A DNA stretch of 64,000 nt, taken from contig NC_081412.1 in the NCBI RefSeq assembly GCF_030272615.1, forward strand, positions 23,590,432 through 23,654,431. The letters run 5' to 3'. Origin of the DNA: Cryptomeria japonica (lineage: Eukaryota; Streptophyta; Pinopsida; Cupressales; Cupressaceae). Positions 44,901 to 53,510 of the stretch are shown here, in pieces. The notes beneath the pieces are model-generated. The model saw only the letters and a list, made by a program, of their open reading frames with translations. It made no database searches and was not told where the DNA came from. The position numbers were made by a program, and so were the translations under genes. Every line of letters starts with the position of its first letter. Position 1 is the stretch's first letter.

Positions 44901-47900
44901 TCCGAAAGATTAAAATTCATAAGCTTCTTCAAAGAACGACAAGTCAACTTTGCATGGTCATACGCTGATATGCCTGGACTAGATCCGGATTTGGTAATGC
45001 ATCATTTGACAGTCAAACCGGGGGCAAAGCCAGTGAAACAGAAATTAAGAAAAATGCATCCGCAAGTAGCATTACTAGTCAAAGCAGAGCTGGAGAAATT
45101 ACTGGATGTTGGATTCATACGCCCAATTGATTATCCTGAATGGATCTCCAATTTAGTACCTGTCAGTAAACCAGATCGCAGCATCAGAATATGTACAGAT
45201 TTCAAAGACATCAACAAAGCTTGTCCGAAAGATGACTTCCCATTACCAAATATCGACTTGATTGTTGATCTCACAGCAGGTCACGAAATGTTATCTTTAA
45301 TGGATGGGTTTTCTGGTTATAATCAAATCAGGATTGCACCCGAAGATCAACACAAAACATCATTCACTTGTCCGTGGGGAACTTTCTGTTGGAATGTCAT
45401 GCCCTTTGGGCTAAAAAATGCAGGTGCTACATATCAAAGAGCAATGACCACTATCTTTCATGATCTCATGCACATAACTATGGAAGATTATGTTGATGAT
45501 CTCTTGGGTAAATCAGTAGACAAAGATACACATTTGGACATACTTTCAGTCGTCTTTGATCGGTTGGAAAAATACAAGGTAAGATTAAACCCCAAGAAAT
45601 GTGTCTTTGGAGTAACCTCTGGGAAGCTCCTAGGATTCATTGTGTCTAAAAGAGGAATCAAAGCCGATCCAGCAAAAGTCAAGGCTATCTTGGACATGCC
45701 ACCACCCAGAAATATCAGTCAACTTCGATCCTTACAAGGGAGACTCCAGTCTATACGAAAATTCATAGCACAACTTGCAGATAAGTGTAATCCTTTTCAG
45801 CACCTGCTACATAAAAATATCAAATTCAAATGGGATGATAACTGTCAACAAGCTTTTCAGACGCTCAAAGATTATCTTTTGAATCCGCCAGTTCTGATGC
45901 CACCAGTTACAGATCAGCCTTTGCTACTATACATATCAGCTACTCCAACAGCACTGGGGGCACTCCTAGCACAACAAATAGCTGACGGCAAGGAAAAAGC
46001 AGTATACTATATCAGTCGCACATTGGTGGGATATGAGCTAAACTACACACCGATCGAGCATGCATGTCTCGCTGTGGTCTTTGCTTCGCAGAAATTACGC
46101 CATTATATGCTCACTCATAAGACTAAGTTGATTGCAAGAATTGATCCACTAAAATATCTTCTCAACAAAGCTACACTTACTGGGCGACTGGCCAAATGGG
46201 TAATGATCCTGAGTGAATTTGACATTGAGTATGTGGACAGAAAAGCAATAAAAGGACAAGCAATCGCGGATCAATTAGCAGATGCTCCCATGATAGATGA
46301 TGTTCCTCTACAGTCAGAATTTCCAGATGAATCCATTCTAACAATATCACATGCAAAGCCATGGCAATTATACTTTGACGGCTCATATACACAGCATGGG
46401 GCAGGCACTGGTATCCTCTTCATAACTCCTCAAGGCGACTCTATACCAAAATCATACCGCTTATCATTTCCCTGCACTAACAATATAGCGGAATATGAGG
46501 CATTAACAACTGGATTAAGAATTGCAGTTCAGTGGAAGATCCAGGAACTTCGTGTTTTTGGGGATTCCCAACTTGTCATCCGTCAAGCAACTGATGATTA
46601 CCAAACAAAAGATGAAAAATTAATGCCTTACAAACAAATGGTGGATGATTTGAAACAACATTTCACAAAGATAGATTTTGAGCAGATACCAAGAGAGAAG
46701 AATCGTGCTGCAGATGCCATGACTACAATCGCTTCACTAATTGACCTGCCTCAAAATGAAACCTGCTATGAGTTTCTGGTAGACAACCTGTTGGTTCCTT
46801 CATATGAGATCACTCCTACTGAAATGATATGTGTTGTCGGTCCCGAATCCCAGTTATATGGTTCCATATTCACATACCTTCGCGATAATATCTTGCCTCC
46901 TGATCTATCAAACAACCAACGCCGCACCTTCATTCGTCAATCCTCTCGATATGTCATTCTAGCCGATATCCTATACCGACGAGGTCTAGATGGCACTCTT
47001 CTTATATGTTTAGAAAGTGACGAAGCTCAGATTGCGTTACGTGAAGTGCATGAAGGGATATGTGGTCCGCATACTAGTGGTCCTACCTTGGCCAAGAAAC
47101 TCATCAGGACTGGATATTATTGGCCCAATATGGAAAAAGAATCATATCAGTTTGTCAAGAAATGTAAGCAATGTCAAATTCATGGAGACCTCATACATGC
47201 ACCAGCACAAGAACTACAACCACTTGCGTCTCCTTGGCCCTTTTGTCAGTGGGGACTCGATCTCATAGGCAAGATTCACCCTCCTTCTTCCAATGGTCAT
47301 AAATTCATTATCACAGCCACAGAGTATTTCACAAAATGGATTGAAGCCGTGCCTCTCACACAAGTCACTGGAAAACAAATTGCTACTTTCATCCTTAACT
47401 ATATCATTTGCCGATATGGTATTCCTAAGTCCATTATTACTGATAACGGGCATCCCTTCAAAAATCAGGATGTTCGTGAACTCTGTGACCGCTTCCATAT
47501 TTCCCATTGTTTCTCCACACCATATTACCCCCAAGGTAATGGCCAAGCTAAGGCGTCTAATAAAACAATTCTTAAAATCCTCAAAAAGACAGTCGACGAC
47601 GCTGGCCGTAACTGGCACATCCAACTCAATCTTGCACTTTGGGCCTACCGCACAAGTGTCCGCACACCTACAGGAGCTACACCCTACTCACTTGTCTACG
47701 GCACTGAAGCCATCTTGCCTATTGAGGTTGAGTTACCTTCTTTACGGGTCTCTTTGCGAAACATCATCAACGATGAAGACTACAGGGTCTCCCGCTTACA
47801 AGAACTAGAACTGCTAGATGAACGGAGACAAACTGCTTTTAATCATCTTAAGGCTTACCAACAGCGAATGAGTCGCAGCTACAATCACAAAGTCAAGCCT

Positions 47901-48179
47901 CGCACATTTGAGGTAGGTGACTTAGTCCTCAGAGAAAACCCCAAGAATCAGCAAGACAGAGATAAGAAGGACAAGTTCGAACCAAACTGGCTGGGTCCTT
48001 ACATCATCACAGCAGTATATGGCTCTGGGGCATATCAGCTCTCAACTACAGAAGGTGAACCTTTGGAGGATCCTATCAACAGCATGCACTTTGCCGGTTC
48101 TACACATAGCTCATCAGAGTATCCTAATTCAAAAAATACAAAAAAAATTATAAAACAAAAAAAAATCGTTACTTGGTGA
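41976..48179 (+). CDS. pol: Tat gag C-terminus + protease + RT + RNase H + second RNase H + integrase
   Basis: An unbroken 2067-codon frame in register with gag. Residues 1-46 finish the gag domain. A CX2HX4HX4C knuckle lies near 152-165. Aspartic protease motif 'LIDGGAGLNIC' is near 390 (DGG in place of the usual DSG/DTG). RT spans about 1000-1250, with 'LMDGFSGYNQI' and active-site YVDD near 1171. RNase H spans about 1313-1432. A second RNase H (about 1460-1590; 'YFDGS', 'AEYEA', 'GDSQL', 'NRAAD') is the Tat hallmark. Integrase has its HHCC zinc site at about 1690-1735, D1762 and D1823, but the third catalytic position (1859, 35 residues after D1823) is Lys, codon AAG at 47550. Reverse transcription looks intact; integration does not. 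Confidence 0.93.
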   Translation: MVEMFTQNVNKDIGYDLRKACLSTFKDVIEKGLATEKVLIEQGVIKIFKENKEDFKGKDKPRFWNKNKNTVNDGVVDANTVRPKFVFSGSSSTNNQVYTQTTSRSRRKYTPLGEPLESVFKKLVANKVITVPNFPPYEPKVKPNWWNDDEYCEFHKSKGHKTGNCHRLKNIVQDLIDRGDIEIEGHSSNQEHEMFKEPFPKHDKGKGKATDDQANYIRAPYNYDSTINHISMDNHISTITIKNENPENPPQRPRIVLRGVGSSSESTFEFHVTTRRGKITLPGASTKNAASSSTKPEYDLVEQLGKTPALISNLELLRISPAHKAILDKILRDTAIPTDLNVDQFQAMVGYLSIPHSLTFTEADDASVSQPHNAPLHIEAFIHKHRIKRVLIDGGAGLNICTLSTIKQLGYSDKAVNSTNQITIKAYDDEERSSKGTVTLPLRIGPVTKDVVCQVLDLDLTYNILLGRPWIHEMRAVPSTYHQCIKFPHNGVEVTVNGDPNPFIYCNNLRSHTETIIPSNREAVPSSAYIDPESLKPSTSKQGELKGKFQDKGMGEYTLNQTMYLRQVVSSPKEYGRPHPNKQISIMAFKWDPTTFQRWGELEEENLYKMLYKDIEEDTHDQINIPCEKYGKGFKILQKFGYDGKSPLELRKEGTMEPLQPELTVKREHSKGLGFLTSKIHTKRTEEASQTKVAKVQQEDYYSTDSNEWEWGSNKSSSDYELTETFREPDEPTEEEEFYKKFRIGQETTHKDFPQSSFQGLRSKSHRMRTPVPECANSDDNLDSLTIETDEESAIDDLDDCLDILEYNHIFTLSPANSKNIKSLPLVHHQLIDWDYEGPAQFDTFQNDEAIIDYLGIRDDLPPGDHKAGYTIELNNVAYFGEGVGPSSRKNVKIRTKQGSYGENHTVALSDSKKVKRKDVSEGQNLSEAPEDGRLDILPASYEEKSSMLVEETIKTNIGTEEIPHNIFLAQSLTESERLKFISFFKERQVNFAWSYADMPGLDPDLVMHHLTVKPGAKPVKQKLRKMHPQVALLVKAELEKLLDVGFIRPIDYPEWISNLVPVSKPDRSIRICTDFKDINKACPKDDFPLPNIDLIVDLTAGHEMLSLMDGFSGYNQIRIAPEDQHKTSFTCPWGTFCWNVMPFGLKNAGATYQRAMTTIFHDLMHITMEDYVDDLLGKSVDKDTHLDILSVVFDRLEKYKVRLNPKKCVFGVTSGKLLGFIVSKRGIKADPAKVKAILDMPPPRNISQLRSLQGRLQSIRKFIAQLADKCNPFQHLLHKNIKFKWDDNCQQAFQTLKDYLLNPPVLMPPVTDQPLLLYISATPTALGALLAQQIADGKEKAVYYISRTLVGYELNYTPIEHACLAVVFASQKLRHYMLTHKTKLIARIDPLKYLLNKATLTGRLAKWVMILSEFDIEYVDRKAIKGQAIADQLADAPMIDDVPLQSEFPDESILTISHAKPWQLYFDGSYTQHGAGTGILFITPQGDSIPKSYRLSFPCTNNIAEYEALTTGLRIAVQWKIQELRVFGDSQLVIRQATDDYQTKDEKLMPYKQMVDDLKQHFTKIDFEQIPREKNRAADAMTTIASLIDLPQNETCYEFLVDNLLVPSYEITPTEMICVVGPESQLYGSIFTYLRDNILPPDLSNNQRRTFIRQSSRYVILADILYRRGLDGTLLICLESDEAQIALREVHEGICGPHTSGPTLAKKLIRTGYYWPNMEKESYQFVKKCKQCQIHGDLIHAPAQELQPLASPWPFCQWGLDLIGKIHPPSSNGHKFIITATEYFTKWIEAVPLTQVTGKQIATFILNYIICRYGIPKSIITDNGHPFKNQDVRELCDRFHISHCFSTPYYPQGNGQAKASNKTILKILKKTVDDAGRNWHIQLNLALWAYRTSVRTPTGATPYSLVYGTEAILPIEVELPSLRVSLRNIINDEDYRVSRLQELELLDERRQTAFNHLKAYQQRMSRSYNHKVKPRTFEVGDLVLRENPKNQQDRDKKDKFEPNWLGPYIITAVYGSGAYQLSTTEGEPLEDPINSMHFAGSTHSSSEYPNSKNTKKIIKQKKIVTW

Positions 48180-48322
48180 AAACCTGGCAAACAGGCGCCT
48201 TGTGACACAAAAAAAAAATTGAAAAATTCAAAAAAGTAAAGAGAAATAATTTTGTCCAATGGTGAAAACCACTTCGGTGGCACCCTGGGCAAGTACCATG
48301 GTGAAAACTGGGTCACCAGTGC
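48174..48322 (+). repeat. Three TGGTGAAAAC stem-loop cassettes after pol
   Basis: Units at 48174-48199, 48260-48284 and 48299-48322 each consist of TGGTGAAAAC, a 4-bp-stem hairpin (CCTG/CAGG; CCAC-TTCG-GTGG; CTGG-GTCA-CCAG) and a NCC end (CGCC, CACC, TGCC). The stem sequences differ while pairing is kept. The first unit overlaps the pol stop codon TGA (48177-48179). Confidence 0.7.
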
Positions 48323-48406
48323 CATGCGTAGAGACATTGCTCCTCCCTCCTTCAGGATTCTCTTTCATCCTTTCACTTTGCACACACTCACAACCTATTC
48401 ATTCAT

Positions 48407-48693
48407 AATAAACTTACCCAGTACCATCATGGCTTGTTATTGATCTACCCAAGATTGGTTAGCCATTCATAATAAACCTCCCTTTTTGCATCCCTTTCCA
48501 TCCATAATAAATCAGATCCTATCTGTGGCTAAGACAAATCCTACGTCTAGTGATGGGTGTGGAACTAAGAACATCACATGTTTCGAGGAGTACAGTTTCT
48601 TCCAGCGTTCTTCAGTCTATCCGCGCACAATCCGCAATAAAGCAACATCTGCATCACAGATCCGCAATAAAGTTTCGTCTTCTCCGCAATAAA
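48407..48693 (+). promoter_or_regulatory. Cluster of six AATAAA signals
   Basis: AATAAA at 48407, 48471, 48506, 48636, 48666 and 48688. The last three sit in repeated CCGCAATAAAG. They lie between pol and the convergent antisense gene and could serve as internal poly(A) signals for gag-pol RNA. Confidence 0.35.
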
Positions 48694-49801
48694 GTATCAG
48701 TTTCATGGATTCGGTCAGTTTCAGACGAGACACAGCAACAAATCAAATCTTTCAACAGACTCAGACAACATATGGTTCAGTGCTATCTATCCTTTTTGTG
48801 AAAGTAAACATTGTGACCATAATCAAATAAGACTTATACAAGTGACAAGAGACACTAAACTTGAAGACTACAGTGGATGTTGGTGTCGAGTCTTGGTTTT
48901 CTTTTGATTTCATCTTTTTTTGTGACATGTCTTTTAGATTTTTCGGGATGTCTTTGACTAGAGATTCTATCTCTAGGATGTCTTTGACTAGAAAGGCGAG
49001 GATGGGGTATCGTCACCTATTTGTATTTGTTGTTTGTGGATTGTCTCTTAGTAATGCTATGACTTGTCCAAGGATATGAGGACACTGTGAGTCTAGTATG
49101 AACTGGGGCATTCCTTGTTTGTGAATGTCTTATCTCCATGCAAATAGGTACAATGACTTTCTGGGTCGAACATATGTCTCGATTGTCATAATCTACTTGC
49201 CATAATAAAGCTCAATGATGATAATGCACAAGAAGCTCTTTCACTTTCATATCTTCTGTCTTTCATCCCCCCTTTCTTGATTGACTTCCATCGTCCTTCT
49301 CGAGTCCGCGTAGCCTGCTATCACATGACTGAGTATAATGACACACCAAAAACACTTGCATCTCATATAGTTTACACCTGCATTATCACATATAAGCATT
49401 TCATACATACATATAGATATCACAATTGCATCACATCCTGCATACAACACATGTTAGCACATCTTACATTTCCATCATGTAACTAATCATTTGCATTACA
49501 TACATTCACATTTGCATCATGCATCACATATAAAACATAAAAGAACAAAAATATATTGCATTGCATCATATCATATAAGCATCCATATCATAAAACATGT
49601 ATCACATAAGAACATCTCATCACATATAGGTACACATGCATATAGCTGCCGCAAAAATGGTGAATCATCTCTCATATATAATCAAATGTGTCATGATACA
49701 ATGATGTCAAAAGAATCATATAGCTACAAAAAAGAATCACCCGCAGGTGTCTGCAATACAAAAATGGTACATATACTGATACAAAGGGGAGCCCTCTATG
49801 G
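48694..49801. other. Tat spacer between pol and antisense gene
   Basis: No coding signal. An 18-bp direct repeat around GGATGTCTTTGACTAGA (48949 and 48977) encloses a short inverted repeat (CTAGAGAT/ATCTCTAG). 49380-49640 is rich in CATCACATA-like text. Confidence 0.4.
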
Positions 49802-51765
49802 CTATGACGAACTCTCTCCCTCAGAGCCGCCTGGCCTCGACGGACGCTGAGCTATAGAAGGACCCGCTCCAGGATCACCCTGCCTGTCTGGTGGTGGTGG
49901 AGGACCCATGACCCCACCACTAGATGCCTGCCTCCTCCGACTCCCTCCCGTAGCCGTCGCTGTCCGCGATGGTCTATGGAAGCTCCTCGCCCGCTGATCT
50001 GCTGGCACTGCACCATAGTAGAGGTCCCTCCAGTAACCAATCTCCTCTCTGGCTCGCAAGACATATGCGTAGCCTGCCCCTGCGTCCTCTGCCGCCTGCC
50101 TCCCTGCCCTCAGAGCTGTCTCAGCCTCAGTATAGCGCTGGATAGCCTGATCCCTCTCCCGCTTAGTGTCCCTGAGCCTGATCCTGAGATGATCCCTCTC
50201 CCGCTCCAACTCCTGGATCTCGTCTGTCTGGCCCTGGCAGATCTCCCTGAGCTCAATCAGCTCATCCTCCTCTGGATCTCCACCCTCAGCCTCGTCCTGT
50301 GGCTCTCCCTCTGCGGGTGCCTGTACCTGTGCCTGCCCCTATACCTGTCTCGGTGCCTGAACCGGTACCTGTCTCTGTACATGCCTAGGAACCTGCACCT
50401 GTCCCTGCACCTGTCCCTGTCTAGGTCCCTGTGCTCTAGGACCCTGTGCTGCTGGTACCTGCAGGGCAATCCACCGCGACCCCTCACCACCTGTGATGGT
50501 CCCTCCTGTCCCCCCTCCCTCCGAGGTGCCACCCTCCTCTCCCCCACTACTCCCCTCCGCCTCCGTCGGCCTCGGCCTCCATCCCCTCCATCATCATCAT
50601 CATCCCCTCCAACCTCTCCCTCCAGCAGCTCTCCCGGATCTGTCAACCGCGGAAATGGATGCTCTGCCCAATACGCAGAGTACTCTGCATCCATGCCTGC
50701 ATCCTCAACCTCCGGCCACATATCCCAGGGTAGTGGCATCATCTCAGCCAGCTGTGTGACGGACTGATCATACGATAACAATGGCCCGAACTGTGCCTGA
50801 TCCCTGACTGTACGGGCATACATACCCGAGCCTCGTGGCATCCTCTGGATCCTGCCAAACTGCCTGCCAACCTTGTCCACAAGCTGCCTCTCCAATATGT
50901 AGGGCGTCCGCCCAATCAGATATCTGCTCCTGAAGGTATATGGCAGCTCCACGGCGTCATCCTCCCACTCCTCGCACCCTAGGTACGGCCTCCAGATGAC
51001 TGTGTCAATATCATCTATCACACGCCTCCAATGCTCTAACCTGCCAATCTGAGGCTGTGAAGTGATCATATCATAAAGATGTACAAAGCTCCACCCCTGA
51101 CCTCTGCCCTTGAAGTGTATCGGGCGTGTGATAGGCAGATGCTCGTATGCCCACACCTGTAGCAGTGTCACTCCACAACCCAGTCCCACTGATCCATGGT
51201 AGACAAACTGGTGCAGCTCATAATACAGATGTGCCAAGACACATGGACCCCATGCATACCTGGTGTGCTCAGTCACCAATATCTCCAGTGCTCCTCCCTA
51301 GCCCACTGCCAACCCCTGTGTCGCTCTGTCCGGACACAAGAACCCACTGATGGCTCCTCCGATCACAGCTGGCAAAGCTAGTCCTATCGCGGTCATGGTA
51401 TCCCATGCCACGTGTCCTGCCCTCATCTCCAATCTTGGATCCTAGAACACTCGTCTAAGGGAATCCCTGTCTCCATCTCGATCGTACGGAATTAACTCCC
51501 CATCAATCGGTTTCCACATAATCCTATATACATCCTCCAGGGTGACTATCATCTCACCCATTGGCAGATGAAACGTGCACGTCTCAGAGTGCCATCTCTC
51601 AGCCAGCACAGTTAGCAAACCCATGTTTGCCCGAAACCCAGGCACGTACAGCACATGTCTCAAACCCATCTCCTCGATGGCAGCTCTGTCCTCGAGCGAC
51701 AACTCAGGTCGCAACCTCTGAGTCGACGGGAATCTCTCCCGTGACTCTAGCATAGGCAAATAATC

Positions 51766-52311
51766 CTGCAATCAAACAAATCACTCATGTCAGTCATAGT
51801 GGCATTCATTGTTCATCACAAAATGCTACTTTTTATCCAAATGCATATTGCTATCTACCCTAGTGACACTCACTGTTCATCACAAAGTGTTGCTGATTAT
51901 CCTAGTGGTACTCCCTGTTCATCACAAAGTACTACGTGTGTTGCACTCCCTGTTCATTACAAAGTGCTGCTCACATTTGCACTCCCTGTTCATCACAAAG
52001 TGCTGCTCATATTTTAGTACTCCCTGTTCATCACAAAGTACTGTATCTTGGTACTCACTATTCATCACAAAGTGCCTTGATCTATCCTAGTCTTCCTAGA
52101 GGACCTGCTTGAGTATATCATCTCAGCAGCTTATCCAATCGACAGCGTATGTTCATCACAGAACTGCCGATTTGACCTAGAAGATGCAAATTCATACTTT
52201 TCAAATGCAACCACGCTTTCCTAACATACATGCACATTTATTACATTACCTATCATGCATTAATGACAAAATTAAATGCGTCAAAGTACGAGGAGGTTTT
52301 GTGGTACTTAC
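51766..52311 (-). other. Predicted intron of the antisense PMD gene
   Basis: 546 bp, GT at 52311-52310 (GTAAGT) and AG at 51767-51766, with a T-rich stretch before the acceptor. Splicing is inferred from consensus sites and phase only. It contains the minisatellite below. Confidence 0.6.
51796..52080. repeat. ~36-bp minisatellite (TTCATCACAAAGTGCTGCT)
   Basis: Seven or eight units share CTCCCTGTTCATCACAAAGT followed by a variable 10-18 bp (starts near 51806, 51867, 51911, 51945, 51979, 52018, 52054). It lies within the predicted intron. Confidence 0.8.
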
Positions 52312-52467
52312 TGGCTCTCCTACCTCTGCTGGCCTCTAGAATCGGCGAACACAATCAAATCTATGAACCAAGGCCATCGCTGCTGACTGTTGTTGCTCTA
52401 TTTTCGCTCTGCACTCTGCTCTTGTGGATGTATAGATGACAATGAGGATGTATTTTCCCCCGTGGTC

Positions 52468-52478
52468 TATCTTATAGA
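52468..52478 (-). promoter_or_regulatory. Candidate TATA box of the antisense gene
   Basis: The minus strand reads CTATAAGATAG about 95 bases before the ATG at 52377, a usual distance when a short 5' UTR follows. Confidence 0.35.
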
Positions 52479-52703
52479 CTACCCCTAGCCTTCGTTTCCC
52501 GAGTCAGTCTTCTTTATCCCGTGACTTTGTCACTTTATCCGGTCAGTCCATTCTAGCCTCTCTTTCTTATCGAGAGATTGTCTGCAATCTTTTCAGACAT
52601 TTTCATCCAATCTCTCGAGGGGGCATATCATTCCCATCTTGGGGCAACTCTGTATCAGTTCATCTTATCTTCTTTGAAACAACGCGACAAGCCGCATTGT
52701 CTC

Positions 52704-52717
52704 AAAGAGGGGCAAAA
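52704..52717 (+). promoter_or_regulatory. Tat polypurine tract
   Basis: AAAGAGGGGCAAAA directly abuts the 3' LTR (TGTAGACACC at 52718). Confidence 0.85.
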
Positions 52718-53505
52718 TGTAGACACCTAAAATTGTCATGTCTAATTAAATAAATATTTTATTTATTTAATTATCTAAGCTTAATTCTTCTATTAATTAA
52801 ATAAATATTTATTTATTTAATTAATTCATTTATCCTCTTCTAGCCTTATTTCTCATTTAAATAAGTACTTTTATTTATTTAAATTATCGTTTTCCTAAAT
52901 TAAATAAATATTTATTTATTTAATTGTCCTACTTCTTCTATTAATTAAATAAATCTTTATTTATTTAATTAATTCATTAACCTTTTCCACCTATGACACA
53001 TGTCATTCATCTCCTAATTCCTACACTACCTACCTCTTTCATTATTTTGGTATTTCTTTTACCTACCCTCTAATCCTAGCCGACCTCTCTTTTTACACCT
53101 CTCAATCTTAACCCTCCATTTCATATTGTGTCTTCTATTTAAGGAGATGCCTTCTTCATTATCAAACCCTAATGACCTAATCACTCATGCTAATGATCTT
53201 TCATGCAACTTGCTACACTACGATCCTACTTGCAACCACATTTCGTTCTTTGTTGAGCTCTTGTGCATACAAAAATCTGAGAGCAAATATATCAAGCAAG
53301 ATCAATGGAGACAGGAAGAATGGAGATCAAAACCCTATTGGACATGTGATGGTATAATCTCTGTGATTTCATGTGATTTGCATTGTCTTAGGTAATCTTC
53401 ATATGTTATGGTGGATCTTTGTTGATTGTTAGGCTAGGGTTTAGTGGTTGGATTCATTTAGCCTTTCAATATTGTTTTTATTGTTATCCATTTTCACCAT
53501 ATACA
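52718..53505 (+). repeat. Tat 3' LTR
   Basis: 788 bp, TGTAGACACC...CATATACA; about 99% identical to the 5' LTR. Followed directly by the target duplication. Confidence 0.93.
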
Positions 53506-53510
53506 ATAGG
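53506..53510. repeat. Tat target site duplication, right
   Basis: ATAGG, identical to 37482-37486. Confidence 0.85.

Larger units (their letters stand above)
49802..52377 (-). pseudogene. Antisense plant-mobile-domain (PMD) gene of the Tat element, two exons, broken
   Basis: Minus strand, opposite to gag-pol. Exon 1 (52377-52312): ATG, 22 codons, donor GTAAGT. Exon 2 starts at 51765 after acceptor TTTGTTTGATTGCAG; the joint keeps phase 0. Exon 2 encodes a PMD: 'LRPELSLEDRAAIEEMGLRH', 'FHLPMGEMIVTLEDVYRIMW', 'GHVAWDTM', 'TEHTRYAWGPCVLAHLYYEL', 'RPYLGCEEWEDD'. An acidic and Gln/Pro-rich linker and a C-terminal coiled coil (50209-50050) follow, ending at 49802. Lesions: TAG at 52338-52336, 51444-51442, 51300-51298 and 50341-50339, plus one frameshift at about 50480-50620. 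PMD proteins (MAIN/MAIL type) act in plant nuclei in gene and transposon silencing. Extra antisense ORFs are known from Tat elements; the job here is unknown. Confidence 0.8.
37487..53505 (+). mobile_element. Ty3/gypsy Tat-type LTR retrotransposon, 16.0 kb, near complete
   Basis: Order: 5' LTR, PBS, 2.3-kb leader, gag, protease, reverse transcriptase, RNase H, second RNase H, integrase, a 4.5-kb 3' region with an antisense gene, PPT, 3' LTR. The second RNase H after RT-RNase H, no chromodomain and long flanking non-coding regions place it with the Tat lineage (Ogre/Retand relatives). Perfect ATAGG duplications flank it and the LTRs are about 99% identical, so it is a fairly recent insertion. 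A premature gag stop, an altered integrase active site and a broken antisense ORF mean this copy is probably not autonomous. Confidence 0.93.

Noticed and set aside
41976-48179. Interpretation as an intact, autonomous retrotransposon
   Set aside because: Although the frame is open, the altered integrase active site and the gag stop argue against autonomy of this copy.
49976-50767. 263-codon plus-strand ORF rich in Leu, Cys, Pro and Ser
   Set aside because: Shadow of the GC-rich antisense PMD gene; composition is explained by the complementary strand.
50257-51279. Arg-rich C-terminal part of the 340-codon minus-strand frame as a real domain
   Set aside because: The Arg/His/Tyr-rich tail arises from reading the Gln/Pro-rich linker in the wrong frame after a frameshift. 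The adjoining frame leads into the coiled coil at 50209.
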